DNA of 55,743 nucleotides, from positions 1 through 55,743 of IMG/VR virus record IMGVR_UViG_3300020201_000023; one strand, 5' to 3'. The position numbers were made by a program, and so were the translations under genes. This stretch comes from a virus. The notes under the pieces were generated by a model. That model was given only the letters and a program-made list of their open reading frames with translations. It did no database searches and had not been told where the DNA came from. Positions 1 to 7,119 of this stretch are shown here, one piece after another (the first letter of the stretch is position 1; the number at the start of each line of letters is the position of its first letter).

Positions 1-344
1 CTGCGCGCCGTGCCCCTCGCGAGCACGGCGCGCAGCACGGCGACGGTCGGCCGCTCCGCGCGTATCTCGTCGGCGATGGCGTCGGCCTGCGCCTGCACTG
101 CGCGGCTCCATGCGTCGGAGCCGGCCCACCGTTCGGCGGCGGTAGACGCGCCGCGCATCCTCGCGACGGCGGCGGCGATCGGCCAGTCGTCGGCACGCGG
201 ACCGGACCACGGCGCGTCGGACGCCTTGCGCTCGTCGTCGTCGAGGCGCGCTACTCGAGCGACGCGCGCTAGCCACACGCGGTCGAGCATGACGACAGGG
301 CGCGGCGGCGTGGCGAGCGTCGGCGAGAAGGGCGGCGGTGTCAT
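1..344 (-). CDS. Hypothetical protein, 5' part of a gene that crosses the circular join
   Basis: Starts with ATG at 344, overlapping the stop of the cytosine methyltransferase by four bases, and runs off the left end. Because bases 8-106 are repeated at 55634-55732, the frame continues at the right end and stops at 55518, giving 150 aa in phase. The product is Ala/Arg-rich and soluble, with a Pro-rich start (MTPPPFSPTLATPP) and a Trp-containing middle (WSGPRADDWP). No family recognised. Bases 1-7 do not belong to it (see the fold-back finding). It is the last gene of the overlapping methyltransferase chain. Confidence 0.75.
   Translation of the reverse strand, partial: MTPPPFSPTLATPPRPVVMLDRVWLARVARVARLDDDERKASDAPWSGPRADDWPIAAAVARMRGASTAAERWAGSDAWSRAVQAQADAIADEIRAERPTVAVLRAVLARGTAR
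8..106. repeat. Left copy of the 99-bp terminal direct repeat
   Basis: Identical to 55634-55732. One copy is redundant: the genome is a circle, or circularly permuted, and was opened here. Ninety-nine bases is a length an assembler word size would produce, so it is more likely an assembly overlap than a biological terminal repeat. The gene through it reads continuously when the copies are merged. Confidence 0.95.
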
Positions 345-1432
345 TCGAGCCCGTCCACGTATGCGATGCGCTCACCGATCCACCGCAGCACGGGCACGGC
401 GATCGAGTTGCCTAGCGCCGCGTATCGCGGCCCGTCCTTCGCGCCAGGGATCGCCGTGTAGTCGTCGGCGAATCCCATCAGCCGCTCGCACTCGCGCGGC
501 GTCAGTCGCCGGACGCGGGCGGATTCGAACACGCCCATCCCTTCCGTTTTGCGTCCGAGCGCAGGCGAGACCGCGCCCGAAATCGGGTCTTGCTGGCGAT
601 GAAATGCGATCGCAGGTGCGTGCGAGGTTTTGCCGAGGGTGGGTGCAGGGTCGCCCGCCTCCGGTCGCGATCGATTCGTCGCGCTCGTGATCTGCGTCGA
701 GTCGAACGGTATCAGAGTCTCTAGCGATGCGTCGTGGTGTCGGCCCTCGCGCGTAGTCAGCGTTTGCGCGACTATGTGACCTGTTGCGGCTCCATGAGCT
801 CCGGGGTCATGGCCACCGCTTCGAGCGCGGCCATCAAGGCATCCGGCAACGTCCGCCCGCGCCTTTCGGACCGGCGCAGAATCCCGGCGCATGCTCGCGG
901 CGTCAAATAGTACCGCGGCGGCACGCTGCCAGAGTCCTCGATCGTGGCCGACAAGGAACACGCGACGGCGACGCTGGGCGACTCCGAAGTGCTGAGCGTC
1001 CAGCACTCGCCAGGCGAACCCATACCCGAGCTCTGCCAGCCCCCCGGCGAAGGCTCCCAGCGCCCGTCCGCCGTCCGATGACAGGACGCCGGGGACATTC
1101 TCCCAAACGATCCAGCGGGGGCGTGCTCGCGCAGCAAGTCGCAGAAACTCGAGCGATAGAGAGCCGCGATCTCCATCCATGCCAGCTCGAAGGCCGGCGA
1201 CGGAGAAGTCCTGACAGGGCGTTCCGCCCATGAGAAGGTCAATGCCTGCACTCTGTGCCTCCGTGATCTTTGTGAAGTCGCCGAGATTCGGCACGTTGGG
1301 GTAGTGGTGAGCGAGCACGCGCGATGGGAACGGCGCGATCTCCGACTGAAACGCGCACGTCCAGCCGAGCGGATGCCACGCTGCCGCGTCAGCACCGATG
1401 CCGCTGCACACGCTTCCGTAGACGAGCGTCAC
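341..1432 (-). CDS. DNA (cytosine-5) methyltransferase
   Basis: A 363-aa C5-cytosine methyltransferase that would transfer a methyl group from S-adenosylmethionine to cytosine in a short DNA site. Visible motifs in order: SAM-binding motif I (GSVCSGIGADAAAW, about 6-19), catalytic motif IV with Pro-Cys (GGTPCQDFS, Cys73), motif VI (ENVPG, 111-115), motif VIII (QRRRRVFLVG, 153-162), a target-recognition stretch of about 130 residues, and motif X (GNSIAVPV near 341). The GTG start at 1432 overlaps the upstream stop (GTGA) and places motif I at the N-terminus; longer in-frame starts add a non-homologous leader. Probably protects phage DNA from host restriction. No cognate endonuclease is seen. 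Confidence 0.95.
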   Translation of the reverse strand: MTLVYGSVCSGIGADAAAWHPLGWTCAFQSEIAPFPSRVLAHHYPNVPNLGDFTKITEAQSAGIDLLMGGTPCQDFSVAGLRAGMDGDRGSLSLEFLRLAARARPRWIVWENVPGVLSSDGGRALGAFAGGLAELGYGFAWRVLDAQHFGVAQRRRRVFLVGHDRGLWQRAAAVLFDAASMRRDSAPVRKARADVAGCLDGRARSGGHDPGAHGAATGHIVAQTLTTREGRHHDASLETLIPFDSTQITSATNRSRPEAGDPAPTLGKTSHAPAIAFHRQQDPISGAVSPALGRKTEGMGVFESARVRRLTPRECERLMGFADDYTAIPGAKDGPRYAALGNSIAVPVLRWIGERIAYVDGLE

Positions 1433-1611
1433 GCGCAGCGCTCCGCCCGCAGGATGCGCGCATACGCGGCGCGGCCCCACGCGTCACGCGCCGCCGTCAT
1501 CGCGTCGGCGTCCGCAGCGCACACGGGACCGATGGCGCGCACGCGTAGGATGCGATCCGCGCGGCGGCGCATCTCGACGGCGTAGGCGGCGCGGAGAGCG
1601 GCGGCGGTCAC
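1429..1611 (-). CDS. Small hypothetical protein (60 aa)
   Basis: GTG start at 1611 overlaps the stop of the upstream methyltransferase (GTGA), and its own stop overlaps the start of the cytosine methyltransferase. Mostly helical, Ala/Arg-rich, with CAADADAMTAARDAWGRAAY resembling the AADA...AAR segments in neighbouring small proteins at 3.5-5.8 kb. Function unknown; it may be a degenerate member of that family. Confidence 0.7.
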   Translation of the reverse strand: MTAAALRAAYAVEMRRRADRILRVRAIGPVCAADADAMTAARDAWGRAAYARILRAERCA

Positions 1612-2579
1612 GGCAGCACCTCTTGCGCGAGCCGCTTGGCGGCGACCTCGCAGTAGCGTTCTTCACGTTCGATCATAATGCCGCGCCTCCCTAAGTTTTT
1701 GGCGGCACGCATCGCGGTTCCGCTTCCGCCGAACGGGTCGAGAACGACATCGCCAGGCCGAGAACTAACGCGGATAATCTGCGCGAACATCGCCTCCGGC
1801 TTCTGCGTCGGATGTTGCCGTTGCCGTCCCGGAGTCTGGAAGCGCCACACGTCGCCCCACTGCTCGGAAGTGGTTGCAAAGAACGGGCGGCGCAGGTCTT
1901 CGTACTCGCGGCGCAGGTATTCTCCTCCGCCTGCGTTTAGGCAAGCGCGGATCGTGGCGTAGTGCTCGGCGGTAGGAAGCGCCCACTGCACCGACGAGAA
2001 CCAGTGCCCCGCCATATCCGTTGCTGTTGCATCATTGATCTGCTTGCGAGCAACACCGGCGCGTGCCCGTTCGCCGTCGAGGTACGCGCGGATCGGTTCA
2101 AACACAAAGCCGCGCACCTCGTCGCACTTGCTGACGTACCCCGCCTCGCCCTTGGCGAGATTGTCGGCGCCGTAGCACTCAGCGACGACGATGCGCTCGG
2201 TCTGCCCGGTCCAGTAAGTTCGCAGCCCTGGCACCTCGGGCTTGCCGCCGGGCGTCGTCTTGTCCCACACGACCGAAGCGATAACCGCAAGATGCGCTCG
2301 CACCACGCCCTCGACGCGCGCAGACATCTGCGGCGACGAGAAGGCGTAAAGCGTAGCGTTGTCGCGCATGAGCGGGCACGCGAGCGCCACCCAGGAATCA
2401 AACCACGCGAGAAATTCGCCGTCCGTCTCCCACTGGTTGTCCCATTCCGCGTCGATGACCCCGTGGTAGGGCGGGTCAGCGATCACGAGAGACACGGACG
2501 CGGCTGGCAACGCGGGCAGAATCCCCATCGCGTCGCCGTGGTAAATGGTGATTCCGCCGTGGTCGTAGTAGGGAGTCAA
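1608..2579 (-). CDS. DNA N4/N6 methyltransferase, beta order (paralogue 1)
   Basis: A 323-aa amino-methyltransferase of the type that methylates N6 of adenine or N4 of cytosine. The catalytic motif DPPYHG comes first (about residue 36) and the SAM-binding motif DPFGGSGTAMRAAKN last, the order of the beta class. A TTG start at 2579 overlapping the upstream TGA is chosen because the protein then begins LTPYYDHGGITIYHGDA, matching residue for residue the start of the paralogue at 4063-4701. A GTG two codons upstream is possible. The C-termini of the two paralogues are also nearly identical, including at DNA level. Confidence 0.9.
   Translation of the reverse strand: MTPYYDHGGITIYHGDAMGILPALPAASVSLVIADPPYHGVIDAEWDNQWETDGEFLAWFDSWVALACPLMRDNATLYAFSSPQMSARVEGVVRAHLAVIASVVWDKTTPGGKPEVPGLRTYWTGQTERIVVAECYGADNLAKGEAGYVSKCDEVRGFVFEPIRAYLDGERARAGVARKQINDATATDMAGHWFSSVQWALPTAEHYATIRACLNAGGGEYLRREYEDLRRPFFATTSEQWGDVWRFQTPGRQRQHPTQKPEAMFAQIIRVSSRPGDVVLDPFGGSGTAMRAAKNLGRRGIMIEREERYCEVAAKRLAQEVLP
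1613..1664. repeat. Direct repeat A, copy 1 (methyltransferase 3' end)
   Basis: Fifty-two bases identical to 4068-4119. They encode the shared C-terminus (ERYCEVAAKRLAQEVL) of the two beta-type methyltransferases. Perfect identity including third codon positions suggests recent duplication or gene conversion. Confidence 0.9.
2529..2578. repeat. Direct repeat B, copy 1 (methyltransferase 5' end)
   Basis: Fifty bases matching 4651-4700 with one difference. They encode the shared N-terminus (TPYYDHGGITIYHGDA) of the two beta-type methyltransferases, in the same orientation. Confidence 0.9.
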
Positions 2580-3214
2580 GACCACGCCCCCGACCAGTGC
2601 TCGAGCTCGACCAGCGGGCGCCGCCCTTGTCGTCGCGCCTGGAACTCGACGACCACGAAATCGCTCTTTGCGCCGCCGGCGGCGAGCTCGCCCTCGAACC
2701 GCGGACGCGTCGACAGGATGACGATGCGCGTCACCTCGACGCACGCCCAGAGCTCCGCCCCGCGGGTTGCGCCGGCGAGCGTGGCGAGCCTCACGAGGGC
2801 AACAACGCGCGGCGCGAACTGGATCGCATGCGCGAGAAACTCGCCGTCGAGGCCGTTCTCGTAGGGTGGATTCTGCACCACGAGATCGGCCGGCATGATG
2901 TCGCCGGGCCGCAGGTCCAGGAACGAGCCCGGGGTCACGCGCCCAAGATTCTCGGCTTCGAGCGCGGCGACGTATCGCGGATCGAGCTCGACGGCGTCGA
3001 CGCGGAAAGCGCCAGCAGCGAGGCACGCGCGACGCAGCGCACCACCGCCCGCCGACGGTTCGAGCACGCGCCGCCCTCGCACGTCCGCCCACTCCGCGAT
3101 GCGCTCAGCGAGCCGCGGCGGGGTGAAGTATTGCGAGAGTCGCTTCGCTCGATCGGTGTCGCCGGGCGCAGCGATCGGGATCAAGGCGTCGAGATCGAAG
3201 AGCGAGAGCGTCAC
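2576..3214 (-). CDS. DNA adenine-N6 methyltransferase-like protein, gamma order
   Basis: A 212-aa protein with SAM-binding segment RRVLEPSAGGGAL (about 48-60) followed by the catalytic motif NPPYENG, the order of gamma-class N6-adenine methyltransferases. YFTPPRLAERIAEWA before motif I is typical of type I/IIG-like methylases. The short C-terminal part leaves little room for a separate target-recognition domain. GTG start overlaps the upstream stop (GTGA). Likely role: phage DNA modification. Specificity cannot be read from sequence. Confidence 0.88.
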   Translation of the reverse strand: MTLSLFDLDALIPIAAPGDTDRAKRLSQYFTPPRLAERIAEWADVRGRRVLEPSAGGGALRRACLAAGAFRVDAVELDPRYVAALEAENLGRVTPGSFLDLRPGDIMPADLVVQNPPYENGLDGEFLAHAIQFAPRVVALVRLATLAGATRGAELWACVEVTRIVILSTRPRFEGELAAGGAKSDFVVVEFQARRQGRRPLVELEHWSGAWS

Positions 3215-3507
3215 GGCTCCGCTCCCGCCTCAAGCCGCGCCAGCCGCTCCTCGCGCGCGACAGTGCACGCGCTGCGGTCGCCGAGAGCCGCGAGCAGATC
3301 GCGCAGCACGCGTGCCCTGTCGAGTGCGCGCGCGCGCTGCCGCGAAGGACGCGCCGGCAGCATACTGGCGTCCGCTTCGTCGAGCGCGTGCTCGAACAGC
3401 GACAGCAGCATCGGCACCACGCCGCTGTCGACAGCGCGCGTGTGCAGGTATGCGAGGTCGCCGGTGAGGGCGAGTTGCGACGACGCACCGAAGAGGTCGC
3501 CGGTCAC
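3211..3507 (-). CDS. Hypothetical protein (98 aa)
   Basis: GTG start at 3507 overlaps the upstream stop (GTGA), preceded by GGTGG, which also encodes the end of the previous protein. The product is helical; the middle (LLSLFEHALDEADASMLP) and C-terminal half (ARVLRDLLAALGDRS) look like helical hairpins. No domain recognised. It sits between a small Cys-containing gene and the gamma methyltransferase. Confidence 0.75.
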   Translation of the reverse strand: MTGDLFGASSQLALTGDLAYLHTRAVDSGVVPMLLSLFEHALDEADASMLPARPSRQRARALDRARVLRDLLAALGDRSACTVAREERLARLEAGAEP

Positions 3508-3833
3508 GTCGCCACCTTCGCGCGTGCGATGCGCTTCTCGCTGAACTGCGTTTTGCCGCACATCCGCCGCCGTGCGACTTCGATCGTCGTACGCTGCCGC
3601 CGTGCTTCCCCGGCGCACAGCGTGAGAGCGCGTGCGAGGTGGACGGTCCACGCCATCGGCGGGGCGGCGGTCGGCCGCGCGCTCACCACGGCGTACGCGT
3701 CGGCGAGCGCGATTGCCTCCTGCGCGCGCACGGCCACGCTCCGCGCCGCGAGCGCGTCCGCGGCCATCTCGATGCCGAGGGCGCGTGAGCATATCGCGCA
3801 CGCGTGGCACCACCCGCAGCGCGGCGCGGTCAC
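3504..3833 (-). CDS. Hypothetical protein with N-terminal Cys cluster and LADAY segment (109 aa)
   Basis: Starts RCGWCHACAICSRALG (three C-x2-C steps, a possible zinc site), followed by MAADALAARS and IALADAYAVVSARP, the pattern recurring in the genes at 3830, 4698 and 4910. Ends IARAKVAT; the codons of that tail contain the GGTGG used as ribosome-binding site for the next GTG. GTG start with 4-base overlap. Function unknown. Confidence 0.75.
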   Translation of the reverse strand: MTAPRCGWCHACAICSRALGIEMAADALAARSVAVRAQEAIALADAYAVVSARPTAAPPMAWTVHLARALTLCAGEARRQRTTIEVARRRMCGKTQFSEKRIARAKVAT

Positions 3834-4066
3834 GTCGCCACCTTGTCGCGTGCCGTGTTATACGCCGCCAGCGCGTCGACAACCCGCGCTTGACTGTCGT
3901 GCTCGGTCGAAGCGTTGTAGTCCCCCAGCAGTCGCGCGACTGCGACGGCGAGCACATCAGCAGCGCACATCGCGGCGCGCGCATTCGCCGTGGCGCGCGA
4001 CAAACCAGCGTCACGTCGTCGCCCGCATTCGTAGCACGTGCAGGCGGGGCGGTCGGGAAGCGTCAC
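3830..4066 (-). CDS. Hypothetical protein with Cys pair and AAD...AAYNTAR module (78 aa)
   Basis: Starts with CTCYECGRRRDA, a possible zinc knuckle, then MCAADVLAVAVARLLGDYNAS and ALAAYNTARDKVAT. It shares the AAD...AAY-AAR layout and the KVAT ending with the genes on each side. GTG start overlapping the stop of the beta methyltransferase. A duplicated-module protein of unknown function. Confidence 0.75.
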   Translation of the reverse strand: MTLPDRPACTCYECGRRRDAGLSRATANARAAMCAADVLAVAVARLLGDYNASTEHDSQARVVDALAAYNTARDKVAT

Positions 4067-4701
4067 AGCAGCACCTCTTGCGCGAGCCGCTTGGCGGCGA
4101 CCTCGCAGTAGCGTTCTTCGATCTCAATCCCCACCGCAAAGCGCCCTAGATCCTTCGCAGCGCGGAGCGTCGAACCGCTCCCAGCAAACGTGTCCAAGAC
4201 CACGCCAGCGGGACACTTGCTGATAAGTGCGTGCATGAGCGCGACCGGCTTTTCGTGCGGATGGACGCGACCGTTTGCGGCCGTCGACTGCACAGGCGCA
4301 AAACACAGAACATCGGAGGTGCGAGCGCCAACAAAGCCGTGCCCGATAACATATATTTCCTGGTGCGACGGCTTCCACGGGATTGCTAGATCCCCCATCC
4401 CAAGGGCTCCTTTCGTGTCCCACACGAGCAGCGCGCGCGTTGCGGACGGGCGAGGAACTCGCCAGGTGCCGAAGAGCAGCGCCGACCACTCCGGCAGCAG
4501 CGCGAGTACGCCATCCCTCGCCGACGTGTCCTTGTCTCCTTGGATCGAGCGAGGCAGCACACCGTAGGCCCCTGATCTGTAGTCGATTCCGTACGGCGGA
4601 TCGCTCACTAGGACGCCCGGAGCGAGCCCGATGGAAGGCAGCACTTCAAGCGCGTCGCCGTGGTAAATGGTGATTCCGCCATGGTCGTAGTAGGGAGTCA
4701 C
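4063..4701 (-). CDS. DNA N4/N6 methyltransferase, beta order (paralogue 2)
   Basis: A 212-aa compact amino-methyltransferase. DPPYGIDY (about residue 37) is the catalytic motif IV, and LDTFAGSGSTLRAAKDLG near the C-terminus is SAM-binding motif I, i.e. beta order. About 110 residues shorter than its paralogue at 1608-2579, with the difference in the middle where target recognition lies, while both ends are almost identical. The two probably recognise different sites. GTG start with 4-base overlap and an embedded GGTGG upstream. Confidence 0.92.
   Translation of the reverse strand: MTPYYDHGGITIYHGDALEVLPSIGLAPGVLVSDPPYGIDYRSGAYGVLPRSIQGDKDTSARDGVLALLPEWSALLFGTWRVPRPSATRALLVWDTKGALGMGDLAIPWKPSHQEIYVIGHGFVGARTSDVLCFAPVQSTAANGRVHPHEKPVALMHALISKCPAGVVLDTFAGSGSTLRAAKDLGRFAVGIEIEERYCEVAAKRLAQEVLL
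4068..4119. repeat. Direct repeat A, copy 2
   Basis: Identical to 1613-1664; see that entry. It lies at the 3' end of the shorter beta-type methyltransferase gene. Confidence 0.9.
4651..4700. repeat. Direct repeat B, copy 2
   Basis: Matches 2529-2578 with one mismatch. It lies at the 5' end of the shorter beta-type methyltransferase gene. Confidence 0.9.
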
Positions 4702-4913
4702 GTCGCCACCTTCGCGCGTGCCGCGGCGTACGCGTCAGCGAGTGTGATCGCGACCTCGTCGCACCCGTCGGCGACCCACGCCGCAAGCGCGTCGGCTGCG
4801 ATGACGCACGCGCACAGGTCGGACACGTGCTTGCGCAGGTCGCGCTCCAGGTCGCGCAGTTCTGCGTCGAGTTGCTCGTCGGTCTCGGGCAACGGCGCCT
4901 TGCGCGCGGTCAT
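4698..4913 (-). CDS. Hypothetical small protein with AADALAAW...LADAYAAAR module (71 aa)
   Basis: ATG at 4913 overlaps the upstream stop (ATGA). An acidic coiled-coil-like first half (TDEQLDAELRDLERDLRKHV) is followed by CVIAADALAAWVADG and ITLADAYAAARAKVAT. The second half is the clearest copy of a module repeated in at least four consecutive genes. The N-terminal MTARK recalls the MTARQRRR family at 48.6-49.6 kb. Function unknown. Confidence 0.75.
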   Translation of the reverse strand: MTARKAPLPETDEQLDAELRDLERDLRKHVSDLCACVIAADALAAWVADGCDEVAITLADAYAAARAKVAT

Positions 4914-5815
4914 CGCTTCGCCTCCGCGCGTGCTTCCGCGCATGCGTCGGAGAGGAGCTCTATCATCAGCTTCCCGATGACGGTCAGGTGCGGGTCATAC
5001 CAGTAGTCACCGCCGTGCAGATATTGGAGCAGGTCGCGCGCTTCGTCTGCTCGCACGATAGGCGCCAGTCCTTGCCAGTCTGTGCGGAAGCGTGTGAGCG
5101 CCGCGTCGACGAGCGGCGACACGCCGAGCGCGACCCAGAAGCCGGCCGGGCCGTCCGTGGAGCGTGCCGCGTTGTACGCGTCAGCGAGCCGGCCGCCTTC
5201 CGTGTCTCTCCACTCGCCGTCGTCGGTGTAGAGGTCGCCGGTCTCGCGCGTCCACCCGAGGAACGCATCCGCCGCCGCCACGCATACCCGCATCGCCGTG
5301 AACGCCTCGTGCGCGTCGACTCGCGCTCGCGTCGCGTCGAGCGATATCTGGTCGCGGTCGCGGCGCAGCGTCTCGAGCTCGGCGCGCAGGTCGCGCACCG
5401 TGTCGCGCAGTTCGCACGCCTCGTCGTCGAGGCAGATCCACGCCCACGACCCGCCGCGGCGCTTGATGCGCAGCCCGTCGCCGGGGTCGCCCGGTCCGCC
5501 GCAGTCCGCGCAAACGCCGGGGCACACGGGCACCTCCGGCGCGGGCACAGCGACGAAAGCGTCCGCCGCCGTCGTGGCGGTGAGAGCCGTCATGCATTTC
5601 GCGCACATGCGACCCGGCATCGCCTGGCACGCTGTGCTCGCGCAGCCCACCACCTGCACGGTGCTCACGCGCTCGTCGCCTTCGCACACGGTGATGCGCG
5701 TCGCCGTCAGCGCCCTCGCCATCGCGTGGTACCGCTCCGGCGCAGCGTCGTACGTCGCGCGCGCTACGGCGATGCCGCCGGCTTCGAGTGGCTGGTCTTC
5801 TACGGTCTCAGTCAT
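4910..5815 (-). CDS. Hypothetical zinc-ribbon/coiled-coil protein with LADAY module (301 aa)
   Basis: Starts at the ATG at 5815 (ATGA overlap), giving MTETVEDQ. Contains a CASTACQAMPGRMCAKC segment and a second cluster CPGVCADCGGPGD, both possible zinc sites, then a charged coiled coil (RDTVRDLRAELETLRRDRDQ), the repeated module (CVAAADAFLGW...GGRLADAYNAARS) and a C-terminal region with a Trp/Tyr-rich loop (GGDYWYDPHL). Largest of the unknown genes here. The module suggests a common partner for these products. Confidence 0.78.
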   Translation of the reverse strand: MTETVEDQPLEAGGIAVARATYDAAPERYHAMARALTATRITVCEGDERVSTVQVVGCASTACQAMPGRMCAKCMTALTATTAADAFVAVPAPEVPVCPGVCADCGGPGDPGDGLRIKRRGGSWAWICLDDEACELRDTVRDLRAELETLRRDRDQISLDATRARVDAHEAFTAMRVCVAAADAFLGWTRETGDLYTDDGEWRDTEGGRLADAYNAARSTDGPAGFWVALGVSPLVDAALTRFRTDWQGLAPIVRADEARDLLQYLHGGDYWYDPHLTVIGKLMIELLSDACAEARAEAKR

Positions 5816-6318
5816 GGTCGCCTCCAGAAAGCATTGCGCCCGCCATCTGCACACTCGACGCGCACCCACTCCGCCCGCACGGCGCGCGCGTAATCCTCGC
5901 CCGTCGGCGCCCCCCAATGTTCCGCCGCGCAAGCGCCGTCGCCGCCGGCCCGTGCCGCCTCAACAGCGCGCCGGTACACGCCCGCCAGTCGCGCCGACGG
6001 GCGCCCGCCGGGAAGCGCGAGGATGCGTGCCTGACGCGCGCTAGGCGAGCGCGATCGGTGAACAGCGCAGTAGACGCGCGCCATCGACGCGACGCGCATC
6101 CCGTGCGCAGCGGCGCGACGCTCGAGCACGTCGAGTATCGCGGACCAATCAACGCCACGCTCGTCTTCGGCGACGAGACATCGCGCGACGTCCGCCACGT
6201 CGGCGACGGTCGGGCGAGATTGAGCGAGCACGCGTTCACCGGTGCAGTCGAGGCAGCTCGCGAGGCCGATGCACACCGCGATCGCCGCGAGGACGAGGTC
6301 GTCGATGCCGCGCGTCAC
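5812..6318 (-). CDS. Hypothetical protein with N-terminal hydrophobic segment and possible lipobox (168 aa)
   Basis: GTG start at 6318 with GTGA overlap. Residues 8-21 are hydrophobic and end in LASC (Cys22), compatible with a lipoprotein signal, although the n-region has only one Arg. The rest is soluble, Arg-rich and helical (MARVYCAVHRSRSPSARQAR). No enzyme motif recognised. If exported it would be the only clear envelope protein in this cluster besides the gene at 6545. Confidence 0.65.
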   Translation of the reverse strand: MTRGIDDLVLAAIAVCIGLASCLDCTGERVLAQSRPTVADVADVARCLVAEDERGVDWSAILDVLERRAAAHGMRVASMARVYCAVHRSRSPSARQARILALPGGRPSARLAGVYRRAVEAARAGGDGACAAEHWGAPTGEDYARAVRAEWVRVECADGGRNAFWRRP

Positions 6319-6548
6319 GCCTCGCCTCCCGCGCTCGTGTAGCGGATCGCGCTGTCATCCGCGCGCCGCCGCGGTGCAGGCTGCGCGTCACGGCGCGTCG
6401 CATCGCCAGCGCGGAGAGCGCGCCACAGCGAGACGCCGAGGTCACGCGCGGCGCCAGCGAGGCAGCGTGCGTGGTAGTCGAGCTCGCCGGCATACTCGGC
6501 GGCAGCGGCGAGGTGGACGGCGCGGAGGCGCGTGCGCGTGCGCGTCAT
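6315..6548 (-). CDS. Hypothetical basic protein (77 aa)
   Basis: ATG at 6548 overlaps the upstream stop (ATGA). Strongly basic N-terminus (MTRTRTRLRAVHL) and Arg-rich tail (RDAQPAPRRRAD). Helical middle (AAAAEYAGELDYHARCLAGAARDLG). No recognised family. Supported by overlaps at both ends. Confidence 0.65.
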   Translation of the reverse strand: MTRTRTRLRAVHLAAAAEYAGELDYHARCLAGAARDLGVSLWRALRAGDATRRDAQPAPRRRADDSAIRYTSAGGEA

Positions 6549-6826
6549 CGCAGCATCGCCAGCAGCACGAGCGCCGTCAGAACGAGCACGAGGCCAGCGG
6601 ACGCGACGAACGCGCGACCGTCGGCACGGTGGACCTCACGCGCCAGTTTCGCGCGAGACGAATCGCCAGCGGCGGCGCGCGCGCGCTCGGCGTCGAGCCT
6701 GTCGGTCAGGCCGGTGACATCGGACTCCGCCGCCTCCAGATCCGCAAGCGCCTCGGCGAGTTCCGCCTCGAGTTCGCGCCACTGCCGGCGCGTGCGGCGC
6801 GCGGGCTTCGCTTCGGCGGCGTTCAC
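6545..6826 (-). CDS. Tail-anchored coiled-coil membrane protein (93 aa)
   Basis: A charged heptad-rich segment from about 15 to 70 (ELEAELAEALADLEAAESDV) followed by one C-terminal transmembrane segment (AFVASAGLVLVLTALVLLAML, about 72-92), with two residues after it. Such topology would place the coiled coil in the cytoplasm. GTG start with GTGA overlap. Function unknown; superinfection exclusion or membrane tethering are possibilities, not evidence. Confidence 0.7.
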   Translation of the reverse strand: MNAAEAKPARRTRRQWRELEAELAEALADLEAAESDVTGLTDRLDAERARAAAGDSSRAKLAREVHRADGRAFVASAGLVLVLTALVLLAMLR

Positions 6827-7119
6827 AGCGGCACCTCGACAAACACGAGTTGCGGCCCCGCCTCGGCGTCAGCAGCGGTCGCGAGGCGCATCGCCAGCAC
6901 ATGCCAGAGCATGACGACGGTGACGAGGCCATGGAGTTCCTGCGCCATGTGCGGCAGGCCGGCGCGCTCGGCGTCAACGACACGCTCTGCCAGCGCGTTC
7001 GCGCTGCGCGCCGCATAACTCGCGATGTCAACAGCGATAGCCGCGCGCACGTCAGGGACGACCTGCGCCCACGCGGCGGCAAAGTCCGCGAGTTCCGCCG
7101 GCAGGTCGGCGGCGGTCAC
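6823..7119 (-). CDS. Hypothetical helical protein (98 aa)
   Basis: GTG start at 7119 chosen because it forms the GTGA overlap with the upstream stop and follows a GGTGG ribosome-binding sequence; longer in-frame starts have neither. Ala-rich helices (ELADFAAAWAQVVPDVRAAI) and a hydrophobic helix (MAQELHGLVTVVMLWHVLAM). No recognised domain. Confidence 0.72.
   Translation of the reverse strand: MTAADLPAELADFAAAWAQVVPDVRAAIAVDIASYAARSANALAERVVDAERAGLPHMAQELHGLVTVVMLWHVLAMRLATAADAEAGPQLVFVEVPL

Noticed and set aside
2580-3092. N-terminal extension of the beta methyltransferase up to 3092
   Set aside because: The extension is an Arg-rich antisense reading of the gamma methyltransferase; homology to the paralogue begins at the TTG at 2579.
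3211-4014. Extended 267-aa frame upstream of the 98-aa gene
   Set aside because: The upstream part overlaps two well-supported short genes in another frame; the GTGA overlap at 3507 defines the start.
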